A stretch of 64,000 bases of DNA. Origin: Spongisporangium articulatum. GTDB lineage: Bacteria; Actinomycetota; Actinomycetes; Actinomycetales; Kineosporiaceae. This document shows positions 16,726-26,063 of this stretch, piece after piece. Under the pieces are notes generated by a model. That model searched no databases and was not told the DNA's origin. It saw nothing but the letters and a program-made list of their open reading frames with translations. The stretch covers positions 310,001 to 374,000 of the forward strand of contig NZ_JBITLV010000002.1 of the NCBI RefSeq assembly GCF_044465595.1. Direction: 5' to 3'. Position 1 is the stretch's first letter. Every line of letters starts with the position of its first letter. Position numbers and translations under genes: made by a program.

Positions 16726-18414
16726 ATGCAGTCGGAGCCGTCGGTCGTGCTGCTGGTACACGACGACCTGGTGGCCAAGCAGATCGACCTCGCGCTGCAG
16801 CGGGCCGTGCCCGACGTCGTGATCCGCCGCCCCGCGGTGGTCGGTTCCTCCACGGTGCTCGCCCAGCAGGTGTTCGCCGGCGCCGACCTCGTGGTCTGCG
16901 ACGGCGTCCAACCCGGGTCCGAGGGGCTGCGGGCCTTCCACCAGGCGCGTCTCGTCGCGCCCAGCGTGGCCTGCGCCCTGGTCGTCGACCCGACCCGTCC
17001 GCACGAGCCGGGCGAGGACGACGTCGCCGGGCTCGAGGCCATCGGCGTCACCCCCGTCGGGGGAGCCCCCGATCAGATCGGCGATCAGGTCGCCGATCTG
17101 ATCGTGACCCAGGGCCGGAGGACCGCTGATCAGGAAGCGGCGCTGCGCGTCACCGGACGGCGGTCCTCGGCGGCTGCTCAGGCCGCCGGGTACGAGCTGC
17201 TCGTCGGGGTGGTCCAGCAGTTGTCACTGGCCCCGGACATCGCGTCGATCATGGCGGTCGTGCGGGGTGCGGCCCGGCAGCTCAGCGGCGCCGACGGGGC
17301 CACGTTCGTGCTGCGCGACCGCGGGTTCTGCTACTACGCCGACGAGGACGCGATCGGCCCGCTGTGGAAGGGGCAGCGGTTCCCGATGGAGGCCTGCGTC
17401 AGCGGCTGGGCGATGACGCACCGGCAGCCCGCGGTGCTGCCGGACATCCACGTCGACGCGCGCATCCCGCGGGCGACGTACGAGCCCACCTTCGTGCGCT
17501 CGATGGTGATGGTGCCGATCCGGGCGGTGGATCCGATCGGGGCCATCGGCACCTACTGGTCGCAGCCCCGCGAGTTCGACGCGGATCTGGTGCGGCTGCT
17601 GCAGGCGCTGGCCGACAGCACCGCCGTGGCGATCGAGAACGTGCGCGTGCAGAACGACCTCGAGCGCCGGGTGGCCGAGCGGACCGAGGAGCTGGAGGCG
17701 TTCACCTACGCGGTGTCGCACGACCTGCGGGCGCCGATCCGGCACCTGTCGGGGTATGCGGCGATCGGCCTCGACGGGATCGAGAAGGCGCTCGCCGCAG
17801 GCGATCCCGAGCAGCTGGCCGAGGTGGCCCGGACGGCGTTGGACCGGGTGGGCAACTCGGCCGCGAGCATGCGGGACATGGTGAACGGGTTGCTCGAGCT
17901 GTCCCGGGTGACCCGGGCCGAGGTGCGCCACGTGCGGGTCGACCTGGCCGAGCTGGCGCGCGACGTCGCGGCCGAGTGCTCGATGGACGGCGACACCGGC
18001 CGTCGGGTGGAGTTCGTCGCCCCCGAGCACGCCTGGGTGCTGGGCGACCCGGCGCTGCTGCGGCTGGTGCTGCAGAACCTGCTCGGCAACGCCTGGAAGT
18101 TCACCGCCCAGGTACCCCGGCCCCGGGTCGAGTTCGGCGTCGAGCCCGAGGCCGACCCGCTGGCGCACCCGCCGCGGTTCTATGTCCAGGACAACGGCGT
18201 CGGCTTCGACGAGCGATACGCCGGAAAGCTCTTCGGGGTGTTCCAACGCCTGCACGAGCAGTCCTCGTTCCCCGGGACCGGGGTCGGCCTGGCCTCGGTG
18301 CGACGCATCGTGCAGCGCCACGGCGGCGGCGTGGAGGCGAGCGGAAAACCCGGCGAGGGGGCCCGGTTCGCCTTCACCCTCCAGCCCGACCTGGAGCACC
18401 AACTCACCTCGTGA
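16726..18414 (+). CDS. Soluble GAF-domain sensor histidine kinase with degenerate receiver-like N-terminus
   Basis: 562 residues. Residues 1-120 resemble a receiver domain (VVLLVHDD, then ADLVVCDG) but lack a clear conserved Lys. A GAF domain occupies about 160-310. A HisKA helix has H332 in FTYAVSHDLRAPIRHL, the phytochrome/cyanobacterial-type H box. The ATPase domain has NLLGNAWKFTA, DNGVGFDERYAGKLFG and GTGVGLASVRRI. There are no membrane helices, so it senses a cytoplasmic ligand or redox state. There is no partner regulator next to it. The coding sequence contains a perfect 14-bp hairpin at 17071-17103. It is convergent with a GAF chemoreceptor, which hints at a shared signal. Confidence 0.88.
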   Translation: MQSEPSVVLLVHDDLVAKQIDLALQRAVPDVVIRRPAVVGSSTVLAQQVFAGADLVVCDGVQPGSEGLRAFHQARLVAPSVACALVVDPTRPHEPGEDDVAGLEAIGVTPVGGAPDQIGDQVADLIVTQGRRTADQEAALRVTGRRSSAAAQAAGYELLVGVVQQLSLAPDIASIMAVVRGAARQLSGADGATFVLRDRGFCYYADEDAIGPLWKGQRFPMEACVSGWAMTHRQPAVLPDIHVDARIPRATYEPTFVRSMVMVPIRAVDPIGAIGTYWSQPREFDADLVRLLQALADSTAVAIENVRVQNDLERRVAERTEELEAFTYAVSHDLRAPIRHLSGYAAIGLDGIEKALAAGDPEQLAEVARTALDRVGNSAASMRDMVNGLLELSRVTRAEVRHVRVDLAELARDVAAECSMDGDTGRRVEFVAPEHAWVLGDPALLRLVLQNLLGNAWKFTAQVPRPRVEFGVEPEADPLAHPPRFYVQDNGVGFDERYAGKLFGVFQRLHEQSSFPGTGVGLASVRRIVQRHGGGVEASGKPGEGARFAFTLQPDLEHQLTS

Positions 18415-18545
18415 TCATGCACAAACGCGGCAACCAGTCGTTGATCATGCGCAAACGCATGATGCGGTTGCGCATGATCAACGCTCAAATCCTGCGTTTG
18501 CGCATGATCACGGCGGAAGTCCTGCGTTCGTGCATGATCACGAGC
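18408..18545. repeat. Nested palindromic repeat cluster, five units
   Basis: Five related units: 18411-18428, 18442-18459 (TGATCATGCGCAAACGCA), and the inverted forms 18463-18481, 18493-18510 and 18523-18544. Units 2 and 3 form an 18-bp stem with one mismatch and a 3-nt loop. Units 1 and 5 form an outer stem of similar length. The first unit includes the stop codon of the kinase. The cluster fills the gap between convergent genes and could act as a bidirectional terminator. Related single units occur at 31405 and, as partial copies, at 15428 and 32288. Confidence 0.85.
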
Positions 18546-18552
18546 AGGGGAG

Positions 18553-20100
18553 TCAGCGGGTGTTGCGCTCGAACGCCGCGGCCATCTGGGCCTGACGCTC
18601 CAGCACCTCGCCGATGCTGGCCTGGACGGAGTCCATCCGGCCGATGATCTCGCTGGTCGCGTGGATGCCCGACGCCACGGACTTCGTGTTGGTCTGGATC
18701 GCCGCGATCTGCCCGGCCACCTGCCCGGTCGCCTCCGACGTCTCGCGGGCCAGCTCCTTCACCTCGCTGGCCACGACCGCGAACCCCTTGCCGACGTCCC
18801 CCGCGCGCGCCGCCTCGATGGTCGCGTTCAGAGCCAGCAGGTTGGTCTGGGCCGCGATGCTCGAGATGATCTTGATGACGTTGCCGATCGCCTCCGAGGC
18901 CGACCCCAGGCTCTCGACGTCCCCCGACATGGTGCCCGCGCGGCTGACCGCCTCGTTCGCCACCTCCGCCGCGTCGTTCGTGGCGGCCCGCAACTGGGAG
19001 ACCGTGTCGAGCAGCGCCCGCGCGTTCTCCTGCTCCGTCTCCTCGCGGTTCAGCACGTCGATCCGCTGCGAGACCAGCTGCTGCACGTTGCGCAGCGCGG
19101 ACGCCCGCGACTCGGACAGCTCGATCTTCTCGGTCGTGAAGAAGTCCATCGTGCCGAGCACCCGGTCACCGCTCATGATCGGGAAGCAGACGCCCGACCG
19201 GACGCCGGCCCGCCCGGCGGCGGGGGCCCGCACGCAGTCGGTCAGGTCGGCCAGGTTCTGCACGAACACCAGATCGCGCTGGCGCCAGGCCCGACCCGAA
19301 AGCCCCACCCCCTCGGCGAAACTCGCGGCCAGGGTGACCTGCCGGAACTCCTCCCCGGCGCTGCCGGACTCGACCTCGAAACGCAGCACGTTCTGGGTCT
19401 CGTCGAGCTTCCAGTAGGAGCCGTAGGCCCAGCCGAACGCCTCCCGCACCGTGGCCAGGGCGATCTGGGCGGCGGTCTGCGCATCGCGGGCCTTGCCGAC
19501 CTCTCCCACCACCGACGTCACGGCGAGCCGGTCGTCGGCGACCTCGCGCAGCTGGTCCTTGGCGATGGCGTGCGAGACCGACAGGTCGGCGATCTTCGAC
19601 AGGGCGTTGATCTTCGCGATCCGGGCGTCGTCGTACCCGAGCGGGGTGGCGCAGAAGTACTCGAACACGGCGACGGTGCGGCCGCGCTGCACGATCGGGT
19701 GGTAGAAAGCGGCCACCATTCCCGCGCCCACGGCGGCCCGCGTCCGCGGCGAGTTGGCCTCGGTGGGCAGCTCGTCGGTGAAGACGGCCTCCTGGCTGCG
19801 GACGGCCCGCATCAACAACGGCTCGGACTCCAGCGAGCTCGTGGCGGGCGCGTTCAGCGGTGCCACGGTGCCGACCTCGTCCAGCCCGCCGGGCCGGCCC
19901 TCGTGGTCGATCATCCAGGCTCGGCCGTAGCCGAAGCCGGCCGCCTTGACCATGGCGGCGACGCCGAGGTTGTACCCGGAACGTTCGTCGTGGGCCAGAC
20001 CGATGGCCTCCACCAGCTTGCTGAAGTTCTCGACGTCCTGAGGGACCTGGCCGGGGGCGTTCCCGGGGGTGGCGCTCTGGGTGTGGGTGCTGCCGCGCAT
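18553..20100 (-). CDS. Soluble methyl-accepting chemotaxis protein with two GAF domains
   Basis: 515 residues from the ATG at 20100. There are no transmembrane helices. Two GAF-like domains occupy about 35-185 and 200-350. The cytoplasmic signalling hairpin follows, with the conserved tip IISSIAAQTNLLALNATIEAARAGDVGKGFAVVASEVKEL-type segment. The tip binds CheA and CheW, so this receptor should feed the adjacent che operon with a cytoplasmic signal. The frame continues upstream of 20100, but that part has no domain and overlaps the divergent leader. It is divergent from cheA and convergent with the GAF kinase. Confidence 0.92.
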   Translation of the reverse strand: MRGSTHTQSATPGNAPGQVPQDVENFSKLVEAIGLAHDERSGYNLGVAAMVKAAGFGYGRAWMIDHEGRPGGLDEVGTVAPLNAPATSSLESEPLLMRAVRSQEAVFTDELPTEANSPRTRAAVGAGMVAAFYHPIVQRGRTVAVFEYFCATPLGYDDARIAKINALSKIADLSVSHAIAKDQLREVADDRLAVTSVVGEVGKARDAQTAAQIALATVREAFGWAYGSYWKLDETQNVLRFEVESGSAGEEFRQVTLAASFAEGVGLSGRAWRQRDLVFVQNLADLTDCVRAPAAGRAGVRSGVCFPIMSGDRVLGTMDFFTTEKIELSESRASALRNVQQLVSQRIDVLNREETEQENARALLDTVSQLRAATNDAAEVANEAVSRAGTMSGDVESLGSASEAIGNVIKIISSIAAQTNLLALNATIEAARAGDVGKGFAVVASEVKELARETSEATGQVAGQIAAIQTNTKSVASGIHATSEIIGRMDSVQASIGEVLERQAQMAAAFERNTR

Positions 20101-20440
20101 GGCGGTTCTCCTGAGATGTGCTCGGTCCGCTCGCTCGCCTCGCGCCGGGGGTTCGACTGGCCGAGACCAAATGGGGGGAGCGACCCCGTGGCTTGTCGCC
20201 TTCGGGCAGCACCATCGGCACCGGCTCCCGTCTCCTTGACGGTTGCGGATCCCATCGCGTCGATCTTCACCGGACGCCGGGGCCGCGCCGCCCGCACGCT
20301 CCGAAAGGGTGAGTGCGGGACGCCTCAAGTCGCCCGACCGGCGGCCGAAACAACGGTGACGTGTTGATCGGCCGAACAGTGCGCGCCGGAAACCGATACC
20401 TAATTCCCGGCGCCCGACCGGTGAGACGCGGAGGTCCCAG
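20101..20440. promoter_or_regulatory. Divergent leader region between mcp and cheA
   Basis: 340 bp without a supported gene. It must hold the promoters of the chemoreceptor (minus) and of the che operon (plus). A stem CCCGCAC (20291-20297) / GTGCGGG (20313-20319) encloses CCGAAAGG. GTTGATCGGCCGAAC at 20356-20370 is a shorter dyad. Both leaders would be long enough for RNA regulation, but I could not match a known riboswitch. No clear flagellar sigma (TAAA-N15-GCCGATAA) promoter was found. Confidence 0.45.
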
Positions 20441-22881
20441 ATGGAGGCGGTCGACGAGATCGTCGCTGAGTTCCTGGTCGAGTCCCACGAGAACCTCGAC
20501 CAGCTGGACACAGACCTGCTCGCCCTCGAGCAGGAGCCCGGCTCGCGTGAGCTCCTGGGGAGCGTCTTCCGGACGATCCACACCATCAAGGGCACGAGCG
20601 GCTTCCTCGCCTTTCACCAGTTGGAGCAGCTCACCCATGTGGGTGAGAACCTGCTCAGCCGGCTGCGCGACGGCAAGATCCAGCTCACCGAGGAGCGCTC
20701 CACGGCGCTGCTGTCCATGGTCGACGCCGTGCGCGGCCTGCTGGCCACGATCGAGCAGACCGGCGGCGAGGGGGACGGCGACCACTCGGCGCTGACCGCC
20801 CAGCTCGGGGCCCTGCTGGAGGACGACGACAGCGCGGCTCCCGCGGCCGCCTCGCCGGCCGCGCCGGCGCCAGGTGCGGAAGGTGCGGCGGACGTCGTCC
20901 CCGAGCCTGCGCCCGAGGCGCAGTCGGAGCCCGAACCGGCCCCGCTGATCCCCGCGCAGGCCACCGGCCCCACTCCGGCGGCCGAGAAGAAGCCGGAGGC
21001 CCAGCCGGCCCCCAAGCCCGACGCGAAGCCCGACGCCAAGGCCCCCGCGGCCGGCGAGGAGGAGCCCGGCGAGGCCCGCCGCTCGGTGGTGGACAGCAGC
21101 GTCCGCGTCGACGTCGACCTGCTGGACTCCCTGATGCGGATGGTGGGCGAGCTGGTGCTCGCCCGCAACCAGCTGGTCTCGGAGCTGGACGACGCGAAGG
21201 ACACCGGCCTCGGCCGGTCCGCGCAGCGACTCAGCCTGGTCACCAGCGAGCTGCAGGAACAGGTCATGAAGACCCGGATGCAGTCCGTCGACGCCGTGTG
21301 GAGCAAACTGCCGCGCGTCGTGCGCGACCTGGCCCGCCAGTGCGGCCGCCAGGTTCGCCTCGAGATGCAGGGCCGGGACACCGAGCTCGACCGCAGCGTG
21401 CTCGAGGCGATCAAGGACCCGCTGACCCACCTGGTCCGCAACGCCATCGACCACGGCATCGAGTCGCCCGAGGCACGCGTCGCCGCGGGCAAGGGCCCCG
21501 AGGGTCAGCTGACCCTGCGCGCCTACCACGAGGCCGGGCAGGTCCATCTCGAGATCATCGACGACGGCAAGGGCATCGATCCGGGGGTGATCGGGGCCAA
21601 GGCGCTGGAGCGCGAGCTGGTCACGCAGTCCCAGCTGGACCGGATGACCTCGCGGGAGATCATCCAGTTGATCTTCCTGCCCGGGTTCTCGACGGCGGGT
21701 CAGGTCACCAACGTCTCCGGCCGCGGCGTCGGGATGGACGTGGTGAAGACCCGGATCGAGGGCATCGGCGGCTCTGTCGACGTGACGTCCGCGGTGGGCG
21801 CCGGGTCGACCTTCCGCCTGACCATCCCGCTGACCCTGGCGATCATCCCGGCGCTGACCATCGGCTGCCACGGGCGCCGGTACGCGGTCCCGCAGGTCAG
21901 CGTGCTGGAGCTGGTGCGGCTGGCCGGTGACCACGCTCGCGGCGGGATCGAGATGATCTCCGGCGCGCCCGTGTACCGGCTGCGCGGCACCCTGCTGCCG
22001 CTGGTGCGGCTCGACGAGCAGCTCGGCCTGGTGCCGGTCGGCTCGCACGACCAGTCGCACGAGGAGCCGCTCGAGCACGACGAACCGGTCGCGGCCGACG
22101 GCGAGGGAGAACCGCTGGACGCGGCCGAGCAGCTGCAGTCCACGGAGGAGCGGGGCGGCTACATCGTCGTCCTCCAGGCCGAGCAGCACCGCTTCGGGCT
22201 GGTCGTGGACGACGTCCTGGACACCCAGGAGATCGTGGTCAAGCCGCTCGGCCGTCACCTCAAGGGTCTGCCGCTCTACGCGGGCGCCACGATCCTGGGT
22301 GACGGGTCCGTCGTGCTGATCCTGGACGCGACCACGCTGGCGCGGCACGCGAACGTGCTGACCAACGCGGCCAACGCCGAGGCGACCGACGTGGTCGACG
22401 GGGTCGAGCAGATCGACCCGGTGCTGGTGGTCGAGGTCGCGGGGGGTCGGCAGGCCGCGATCCCGCTCGACATGGTCACGCGCCTGGAGGAGATCCCGAA
22501 CGCCGCGGTCGAGCGGGTCGGCGGGCGCGAGGTCACGCAGTACCGCGGCCACATCATGCCGGTGGCCCGGCTGTCCAACGTGCTGGGTGCGTACGGGATG
22601 GGCGAGGAGGAGCGGGACACCGTCCCGCTGGTCGTCTACACCCGGGGCGCGCGCAGCGTCGGGTTCGCGGTCGAACGGATCGTGGACATCGCCACCGAGC
22701 GCGCCGGCACGCGCAGCGACATCGACGGGGAGGCCCTGCTGGGCAGCGTCGTCGTGGGGGAACGGGTCGTCGAGCTGCTGGACGTCCGGGCCGCCGTACT
22801 GGCCGCCGACCCGGGGTTCTACTCCGAGAACGGTGGCGCGCCACTGACCGAACCCGAGCTTCTTGAGGCAGGAGCACTCTG

Positions 22882-22882
<1 letters not shown>
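20441..22882 (+). CDS. cheA: Chemotaxis histidine kinase CheA
   Basis: 813 residues, longer than typical CheA. The P1 phosphotransfer domain has H47 in FRTIHTIKGTSGF. An Ala/Pro/Glu-rich linker (about 125-215) replaces a recognisable CheY-binding P2. P3 dimerisation starts at VDSSVRVDVDLLDSLMRMVGEL. P4 has HLVRNAIDHGIE, DDGKGID and GVGMDVVKTRIEGIGG. The C-terminus has one CheW-like P5 domain followed by a second CheW-like region from about 660 (DPVLVVEVAGGRQAAIPLDMV). It autophosphorylates and passes phosphate to CheY and CheB. It is the first gene of the operon, and its stop overlaps cheY. Confidence 0.95.
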
Positions 22883-23252
<370 letters not shown>

Positions 23253-23256
<4 letters not shown>

Positions 23257-24356
23257 GCGCGGAGCGGATCCGGGTGCTCGTCGTCGACGACTCCGCGGTG
23301 ATCCGGCGGCTCGTCACCGAGATCCTGGACGACGATCCGCGCGTCGAGGTCGCAGGTGTGGCCCGCAACGGCCGGATCGCCCTGGAGAAGATCGCCGAGC
23401 TCAAGCCCGACGCGGTCACCATGGACATCGAGATGCCCGAGATGGACGGCATCTCCGCGGTGCGGGAGCTGCGCAAGCAGCACCCGCGCCTGCCCGTGGT
23501 GATGTTCTCGACGCTGACCGAACGCGGCGCGTCGTCGACCCTGGACGCGCTCGCGGCCGGGGCCAGCGACTACGTCACGAAGCCGTCGAACGTGGGCAGC
23601 GTGACCGAGAGCCGCAAGAACATCCGCGAGCAGCTGGTGCCCAAGCTGATCGCGCTCACCGGGGCCAGCCGGGTGCTGGCCAGCATGCCGGTGCAGGCGG
23701 CCAAACCCGTTGCGGCCCAGCCGCGTCCGGGGATGCGCATGACCCCCTTCGAGATCCTGGCGATCGGCAGCTCGACCGGCGGGCCGGATGCCTTGGCCAC
23801 GGTCCTGCGCGGCCTTCCGGCGTCCCTGCCGGTACCTGTGGTGATTGTCCAGCACATGCCTCCACTGTTCACCGCGACGCTCGCGGCCCGGTTGAACAGT
23901 CTGTGCCCGCTGACGGTCAGCGAGGCCAAGGAGGGGGACGCCGTCCGCGCGGGTTCGGTGCTGATCGCGCCGGGAGGGTTCCACCTCGAGGTCCGTCGCA
24001 CGGCCGGACAGCTGCGCGCGCACCTCACCGAGGACCCGCCGGAGAACTACTGCCGGCCCGCGGTCGACGTCCTGTTCCGTTCCGTCGCCGCCACTTTCGG
24101 CAGCGGCGTGCTGGGTCTGGTGCTGACGGGGATGGGGCGCGACGGCGCGTCCGGCGCCGAGGTCATCCGCCGGGCCGGCGGTCACGTGTTCGCCCAGGAC
24201 CAGGCCACCAGCGTGGTCTGGGGTATGCCCGGGGCTGTGGCCACCGCCGGTCAGGCCGACCGCATCGTGCCCCTGCCGGAGGTCGCGCAGGTGCTGTCCA
24301 CCACGCTGGCGCGCACGCCCGCCCGCCAGCCCGCCGCGTCCGGAGGTGCTTCGTGA
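23253..24356 (+). CDS. cheB: Chemotaxis methylesterase CheB
   Basis: 367 residues. The receiver domain has D58 in VTMDIEMPEMDG. A linker precedes the CheB esterase domain, whose catalytic Ser is S174 in IGSSTGG, His is H201 in VQHMPP, and Asp is in the conserved LVLTGMGRDGASG region. It removes methyl groups from (or deamidates) chemoreceptors when phosphorylated by CheA. The frame is open upstream through cheY, but ATG 23253 overlapping the cheY stop is the right start. The stop overlaps the cheR start as GTGA. Confidence 0.95.
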
Positions 24357-25174
24357 ACCTCACCCAGGCTGATTTCTCCTACGTGGCGGGACTGGTCAAG
24401 CAGCGCAGTTCGATCGACCTGCAGCCCGGCAAGGAGTACCTGGTCGAGTCGCGGCTGATGCCCGTGGCCCGCAACAGCGGCGAGTCCGACCTGGCCTCGC
24501 TCGTGGCCCGGCTGCGCCGCGGCGACGAGAAGCTGACCGCTGCGGTGATCGACGCGATGACCACGAACGAGACGTCGTGGTTCCGGGACTCGCACCCGTT
24601 CGAGGCGTTCACTAAAACCCTGCTGCCCCAGGTGGTCCAGGACAACCGGACCGGGCCGATCACGGTCTGGTCCGCCGCCTGCTCCTCCGGGCAGGAGGGG
24701 TACTCGCTGGCCATGCTGCTGCAGGAGTGGTTGCCCACGCAGCCCGGTCGCACGGCCCGGATCATCGGCACCGACATCTCGGCGTCGATGGTCGAGCGGG
24801 CCCGGGCGGGCCGGTACTCGCAGCTCGAGATCAACCGCGGCCTGCCGGCCCGGTACCTGGTCAAGCACTTCGAGCAGCACGGGCGCGAGTGGCAGGTGCG
24901 CGAGTCGTTGCGGTCGATGACCCGCTTCGACGTCGGGAACCTGACCCAGCCGCAGAGCGGCGTCTCGTCATGCGACGTCGTGTTCCTGCGCAACGTGCTC
25001 ATCTACTTCGACCTGGCCACCAAGCGGCAGGTCATCCAGAACGTCCGGCGGTCGTTGCGGCCGGGTGGGTTCCTCGTGCTGGGCGGCGCCGAGAGCGCGC
25101 TCAGCCTCGACGACTCGTTCCGGCGGCTCGAGGTCGACAAGGCAGTCGTGTTCCAGCACGGAGGTGCGAAATGA
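24353..25174 (+). CDS. cheR: Chemotaxis receptor methyltransferase CheR
   Basis: 273 residues. The N-terminal helical CheR domain starts with TQADFSYVAGLVKQRSSIDL. The SAM-binding domain has WSAACSSGQEGYSLAMLL, IIGTDISASMVERARAGRYS and VVFLRNVLIYFD. It methylates chemoreceptor glutamates using S-adenosylmethionine. GTG 24353 overlaps the cheB stop, and the stop overlaps the next gene. There is no C-terminal pentapeptide-binding extension that I can recognise. Confidence 0.95.
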   Translation: MNLTQADFSYVAGLVKQRSSIDLQPGKEYLVESRLMPVARNSGESDLASLVARLRRGDEKLTAAVIDAMTTNETSWFRDSHPFEAFTKTLLPQVVQDNRTGPITVWSAACSSGQEGYSLAMLLQEWLPTQPGRTARIIGTDISASMVERARAGRYSQLEINRGLPARYLVKHFEQHGREWQVRESLRSMTRFDVGNLTQPQSGVSSCDVVFLRNVLIYFDLATKRQVIQNVRRSLRPGGFLVLGGAESALSLDDSFRRLEVDKAVVFQHGGAK

Positions 25175-25701
25175 CCGTTCTGACGGACCTTTCCGAATGG
25201 GAGGGGCTGGAGACCGATCTCGAGGCGATCCTCACGGACGTGCTCTCCTCTATCCTCGGCGAGGAGGTGCTGCCGGCCTGGGAGCCGGCCCCGCCGGGGG
25301 AGCAGGCGCTCACCCGGCTGGCCATCCACGACCTCAGGGGCGACGGCTACGTCGAGATCGAGATCCTCGTCCCGATGGCTCTGGCCAAGGTGGTCGCGGC
25401 CCGGATGCTCGGGGTCGCCCAGCCGCTGGACGACGACATCGTCGACGCCGTGGCCGAACTCGGCAACATCGCCGGCGGCAACGTGAAGTCGGTGCTCTTC
25501 GAGCACTCCCGGCTGTCGCTGCCGCTGCCCCGGTTCGAGTTGTCCGGCGGCGAGACCGACCGTCACCCCGAGGGTCTGGTCGCCCGGGCCGCGGTGAACG
25601 GCCTCGTGGCCGAGCTCGCCGTCTACCCGGTCGCCGCCGCCCTGGGGCTGCAGTGGCCCCCGCACCCCGAGACCGACAGCGATATGGAGAGTGCACAGTG
25701 A
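25171..25701 (+). CDS. CheX/CheC-like chemotaxis phosphatase
   Basis: 176 residues. The segment DDDIVDAVAELGNIAGGNVKSVLFEHSRLSLPLPRF contains the E-x-x-N pattern of CheC/CheX/FliY phosphatases, which hydrolyse phospho-CheY. The N-terminal half (TDVLSSILGEEVLPAW) fits the same fold. Only one E-x-x-N helix is clear, as in CheX. The start ATG 25171 overlaps the cheR stop and the stop overlaps the second cheY. CheX rather than CheC is preferred on the single active-site motif; confidence in the subfamily is moderate. Confidence 0.75.
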   Translation: MTVLTDLSEWEGLETDLEAILTDVLSSILGEEVLPAWEPAPPGEQALTRLAIHDLRGDGYVEIEILVPMALAKVVAARMLGVAQPLDDDIVDAVAELGNIAGGNVKSVLFEHSRLSLPLPRFELSGGETDRHPEGLVARAAVNGLVAELAVYPVAAALGLQWPPHPETDSDMESAQ

Positions 25702-26063
25702 AGATCCTCGTGACCGACGACAGCAAGGCGATGCGGATGATCGTGATCCGCACGCTGCGTCAGGCGGGTCTCGACCACCACGAGATCCTCGAGGCCGAGA
25801 ACGGCCGCCAGGGGCTGGAGATGGTGGGCGCGCAGGCGCCCGACCTGATCCTCTCGGACTGGAACATGCCGGAGATGACCGGCATCGAGTTCCTCCGGGC
25901 CCTGCGCGGCAGCGGTTCGACCACGCCGTTCTGCTTCGTCACCTCCGAGGGCTCGGAGGAGATGCGGGCGCAGGCCGAGAACGCGGGTGCCCTCGGGTTG
26001 ATCGTCAAGCCGTTCACGGCCGAGACGTTCACCGAGACGCTCGGTTCGGTGGTGGGGGCATGA
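25698..26063 (+). CDS. Second CheY-type receiver protein
   Basis: 121 residues, a lone receiver domain. The acidic pair is D7-D8, the phospho-acceptor is D54 in ILSDWNMPEMTG, FVTSEGSEEM carries the Thr position and LIVKPF the Lys. GTG 25698 overlaps the stop of the CheX-like gene. It differs from the first CheY in the segment after the Asp (MTGIEFLRAL instead of MDGLTFIKTC). A plausible role is a phosphate sink or a dedicated substrate of the CheX-like phosphatase encoded next to it; that is inference. Confidence 0.9.
   Translation: MKILVTDDSKAMRMIVIRTLRQAGLDHHEILEAENGRQGLEMVGAQAPDLILSDWNMPEMTGIEFLRALRGSGSTTPFCFVTSEGSEEMRAQAENAGALGLIVKPFTAETFTETLGSVVGA

Noticed and set aside
20101..20440. 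c-di-GMP riboswitch before cheA or the chemoreceptor
   Set aside because: Short resemblances (GGGACGC on the plus strand; AAGCCACGGGG on the minus strand) are present, but the ordered conserved core of GEMM RNAs could not be fitted on either strand.
18553..20595. Chemoreceptor extended to 680 residues
   Set aside because: The extra 165 residues have no domain, are Arg-rich, and cover the divergent promoter region; ATG 20100 starts just before the first GAF domain.
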